Source of the DNA: Streptomyces oceani
GTDB taxonomy: Bacteria > Actinomycetota > Actinomycetes > Streptomycetales > Streptomycetaceae
DNA: 64,000 nt
Direction: 5' to 3'
NCBI RefSeq assembly: GCF_001751245.1
Contig: NZ_LJGU01000127.1
Location: forward strand, 317,290-381,289
The position numbers were made by a program, and so were the translations under genes. The notes under the pieces were generated by a model. That model saw nothing but the letters and a program-made list of their open reading frames with translations. It searched no databases and was not told the DNA's origin. Below, piece after piece: positions 62,794-64,000 of the stretch (the first letter of the stretch is position 1; each line of letters begins with the position of its first letter).

Positions 62794-64000
62794 ATGCCGA
62801 CTTGCCCGAACGGCCACCAGTCGGCGGCCGACGACTGGTGCGAGGTATGCGGCCACCGCATGACCGGTGCGCCGGCCGGTGCGCCGGGTGCGCCCGGAGC
62901 TCCGATGGGTGCTGTCCCGCCACCCCCGCCCGGCCCGGGCGGCGGCCCGCAGCAGGGATACGGCTACCCGGGCCCGCCCGGACCCGGCGCCGCTCCCGGA
63001 CCGCCCGGACCACCCGGACCGCAGCAGCAACCGGGATACGGCTACCCGGGCCCGGAGGCGCGCCCACCCGCCCCTCCGCCACCGGCCCAGTCCGAGACCT
63101 GCCCACAGTGCGGCACGCCTCGAGAGGCACAGGCGCCGTTCTGTGAGGGCTGCCGGTTCAACTTCCTCACGAACACGCCGACGGCGACGCCGCCGCCACA
63201 GCCCCAGCCAGGGCAGCCGAGTCCCGGCGCCGGCGGCTTCCCCCAGCCACAGCCAGGCGTGCCACAGCCGGGCGCGCCGCAGCCTCCTGGGCCGCCACAG
63301 CCCCAGCCCGGAGCACCGCACGGCCAGCCGCCCGGCCCGGGTCATCCCGGTCCGCCGCAGCCTGGAGCGGGTCAACCGGCCCCGCCCGGGCCGCCACAGC
63401 CCGGCATGCCCCAACCACAACCGGGGGCACCCCAGCCACAGCCCGGTCCACCGCAGCCTGGAACGGGTCAACCGGCCGGCGAATGGGCGCCCGCCACGCC
63501 CGTCCAACAGGAACCGCCACAGGCTCCGCAGCACGGCGGGGGTTACGGCTACCCGCCGGCGGGTGCGCCGCCCGTCGGGCCTCCGCACGGGCAGGCGAAC
63601 GGCAGCGCTCCAGCGCCGCCCGGTCAACCGCAGATGCCGGCCCAGCCACAGATGCCGGCCCAGCCACAGGCCCCCGGGGCGCCGAGGTCCTGGACGGCGT
63701 CGATCGCGCCGGACCGGGAGTACTTCATGGCGATGATGGGCCGCAGCGGGCCGGAGGCCGCTTCCCTGAACCTGCCGGCGTACTCCGAGCCCCAGCAACT
63801 GCCGTTGAGCGGCCACCAGATCACCATCGGCCGGCGTCGGCAGTCCACCGGCGAGGCCCCGGACGTCGACCTGGGACGTCCGCCGGAGGACCCCGGAGTC
63901 TCCCACCAGCACGCCGTGCTCATCCAGCAGCCGGACGGCAGTTGGGCGGTCGTGGACCAGGACTCCACGAACGGCACCACGGTCAACGGCGGTGAGGATC
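62794..64000 (+). CDS. FHA domain protein with zinc ribbons and a Pro/Gln-rich linker (3' end outside window)
   Basis: The first 402 codons of a protein that should bind phosphothreonine, probably on targets of the module's kinase. It has a zinc ribbon at the N-terminus (CPNGHQSAADDWCEVCGH), a Pro/Gly/Gln linker with GYGYPGP repeats, a second cysteine pair set (CPQCGTP ... CEGCRFN, about 108-130), a long Pro/Gln-rich region (about 135-290) and then an FHA domain from about 335 (ITIGRRR, DVDLGRP, VSHQHAVL, DSTNGTTVNGG). GGAGGGGGAGG precedes the ATG. It follows the VWA remnant by 25 nt and runs off the right edge. Confidence 0.88.
   Translation, partial: MPTCPNGHQSAADDWCEVCGHRMTGAPAGAPGAPGAPMGAVPPPPPGPGGGPQQGYGYPGPPGPGAAPGPPGPPGPQQQPGYGYPGPEARPPAPPPPAQSETCPQCGTPREAQAPFCEGCRFNFLTNTPTATPPPQPQPGQPSPGAGGFPQPQPGVPQPGAPQPPGPPQPQPGAPHGQPPGPGHPGPPQPGAGQPAPPGPPQPGMPQPQPGAPQPQPGPPQPGTGQPAGEWAPATPVQQEPPQAPQHGGGYGYPPAGAPPVGPPHGQANGSAPAPPGQPQMPAQPQMPAQPQAPGAPRSWTASIAPDREYFMAMMGRSGPEAASLNLPAYSEPQQLPLSGHQITIGRRRQSTGEAPDVDLGRPPEDPGVSHQHAVLIQQPDGSWAVVDQDSTNGTTVNGGED

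Noticed and set aside
62930..63660. Minisatellite or CRISPR-like repeats in the FHA gene
   Set aside because: The repeats are Pro/Gln/Gly codon repeats in a linker, irregular in length and without unique spacers.

Overview
The window is a high-GC actinobacterial chromosome segment. Gene content and order (rne, mreBCD-pbp2-rodA, ndk, folC, valS, clpX-clpP2-clpP1-tig, Nur-controlled sodF, pepN, a csn-type chitosan-oligosaccharide cluster), an SsgA-like sporulation protein, GTG starts and candidate leaderless genes with TAGACT-like -10 boxes all point to Streptomyces or a close relative. The stretch matches, from memory, the core region around SCO2599 to SCO2662 of S. coelicolor. No insertion sequence, integrase, prophage or CRISPR array was seen.

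Layout. 1-4.5 kb: 5' part of a large RNase E/G and a DUF2344 protein, both minus strand. 4.5-6.8 kb: an insert-like block with an acetyltransferase, an SsgA-like protein and a secreted Gln/Ala/Pro-rich protein. 6.8-15.1 kb: a B12-binding-type radical SAM protein, then the lateral wall elongation genes rodA, pbp2, mreD, mreC and mreB with 4-nt overlaps between rodA, pbp2, mreD and mreC. 15.4-20.5 kb: ndk, a DUF4233 membrane protein, folC, valS. 20.7-22.6 kb: two tandem paralogous Pro/Gln/Gly-rich membrane proteins. 22.7-27.3 kb: clpX, clpP2, clpP1, tig. 27.4-28.6 kb: tRNA-Pro, tRNA-Gly and a gene-poor gap. 28.6-36.4 kb: acyltransferase, SpoIIE-type phosphatase, Eis-like acetyltransferase, DNA glycosylase, rpiB, bioY, amino acid permease. 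36.5-45 kb: sodF with a nonsense codon, a DsbA-like protein and two PepN aminopeptidases flanking an AbiEi-like protein. 45-49.4 kb: a kinase-fold protein, two small proteins, an HNH endonuclease and an MscS channel. 49.5-53.3 kb: csnR-csnH-csnK without the transporter genes. 54.4-64 kb: a GlnX/GlnH/PknG/PP2C/VWA/FHA phospho-signalling module.

The main surprises are decay. sodF keeps its Nur operator and ribosome binding site but has TGA where the conserved Trp of the GSGW motif is expected. In the GlnX-PknG module three genes are broken: glnH has lost its ligand-binding core, pknG has lost the zinc domain and kinase N-lobe including the ATP-binding lysine, and the VWA gene has lost its metal-binding N-terminus. 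In each, reading frame also changes near a short G run. GlnX, the coiled-coil protein, the PP2C phosphatase and the FHA protein still read through. Either the pathway is being lost or the assembly is wrong at several points. Other points of note are a probable CTG start codon, a recurrent leaderless promoter geometry (-10 box, 6-7 nt, start codon) at valS, folC, rpiB and a phosphatase gene, and a csn cluster reduced to regulator, glycosidase and kinase.
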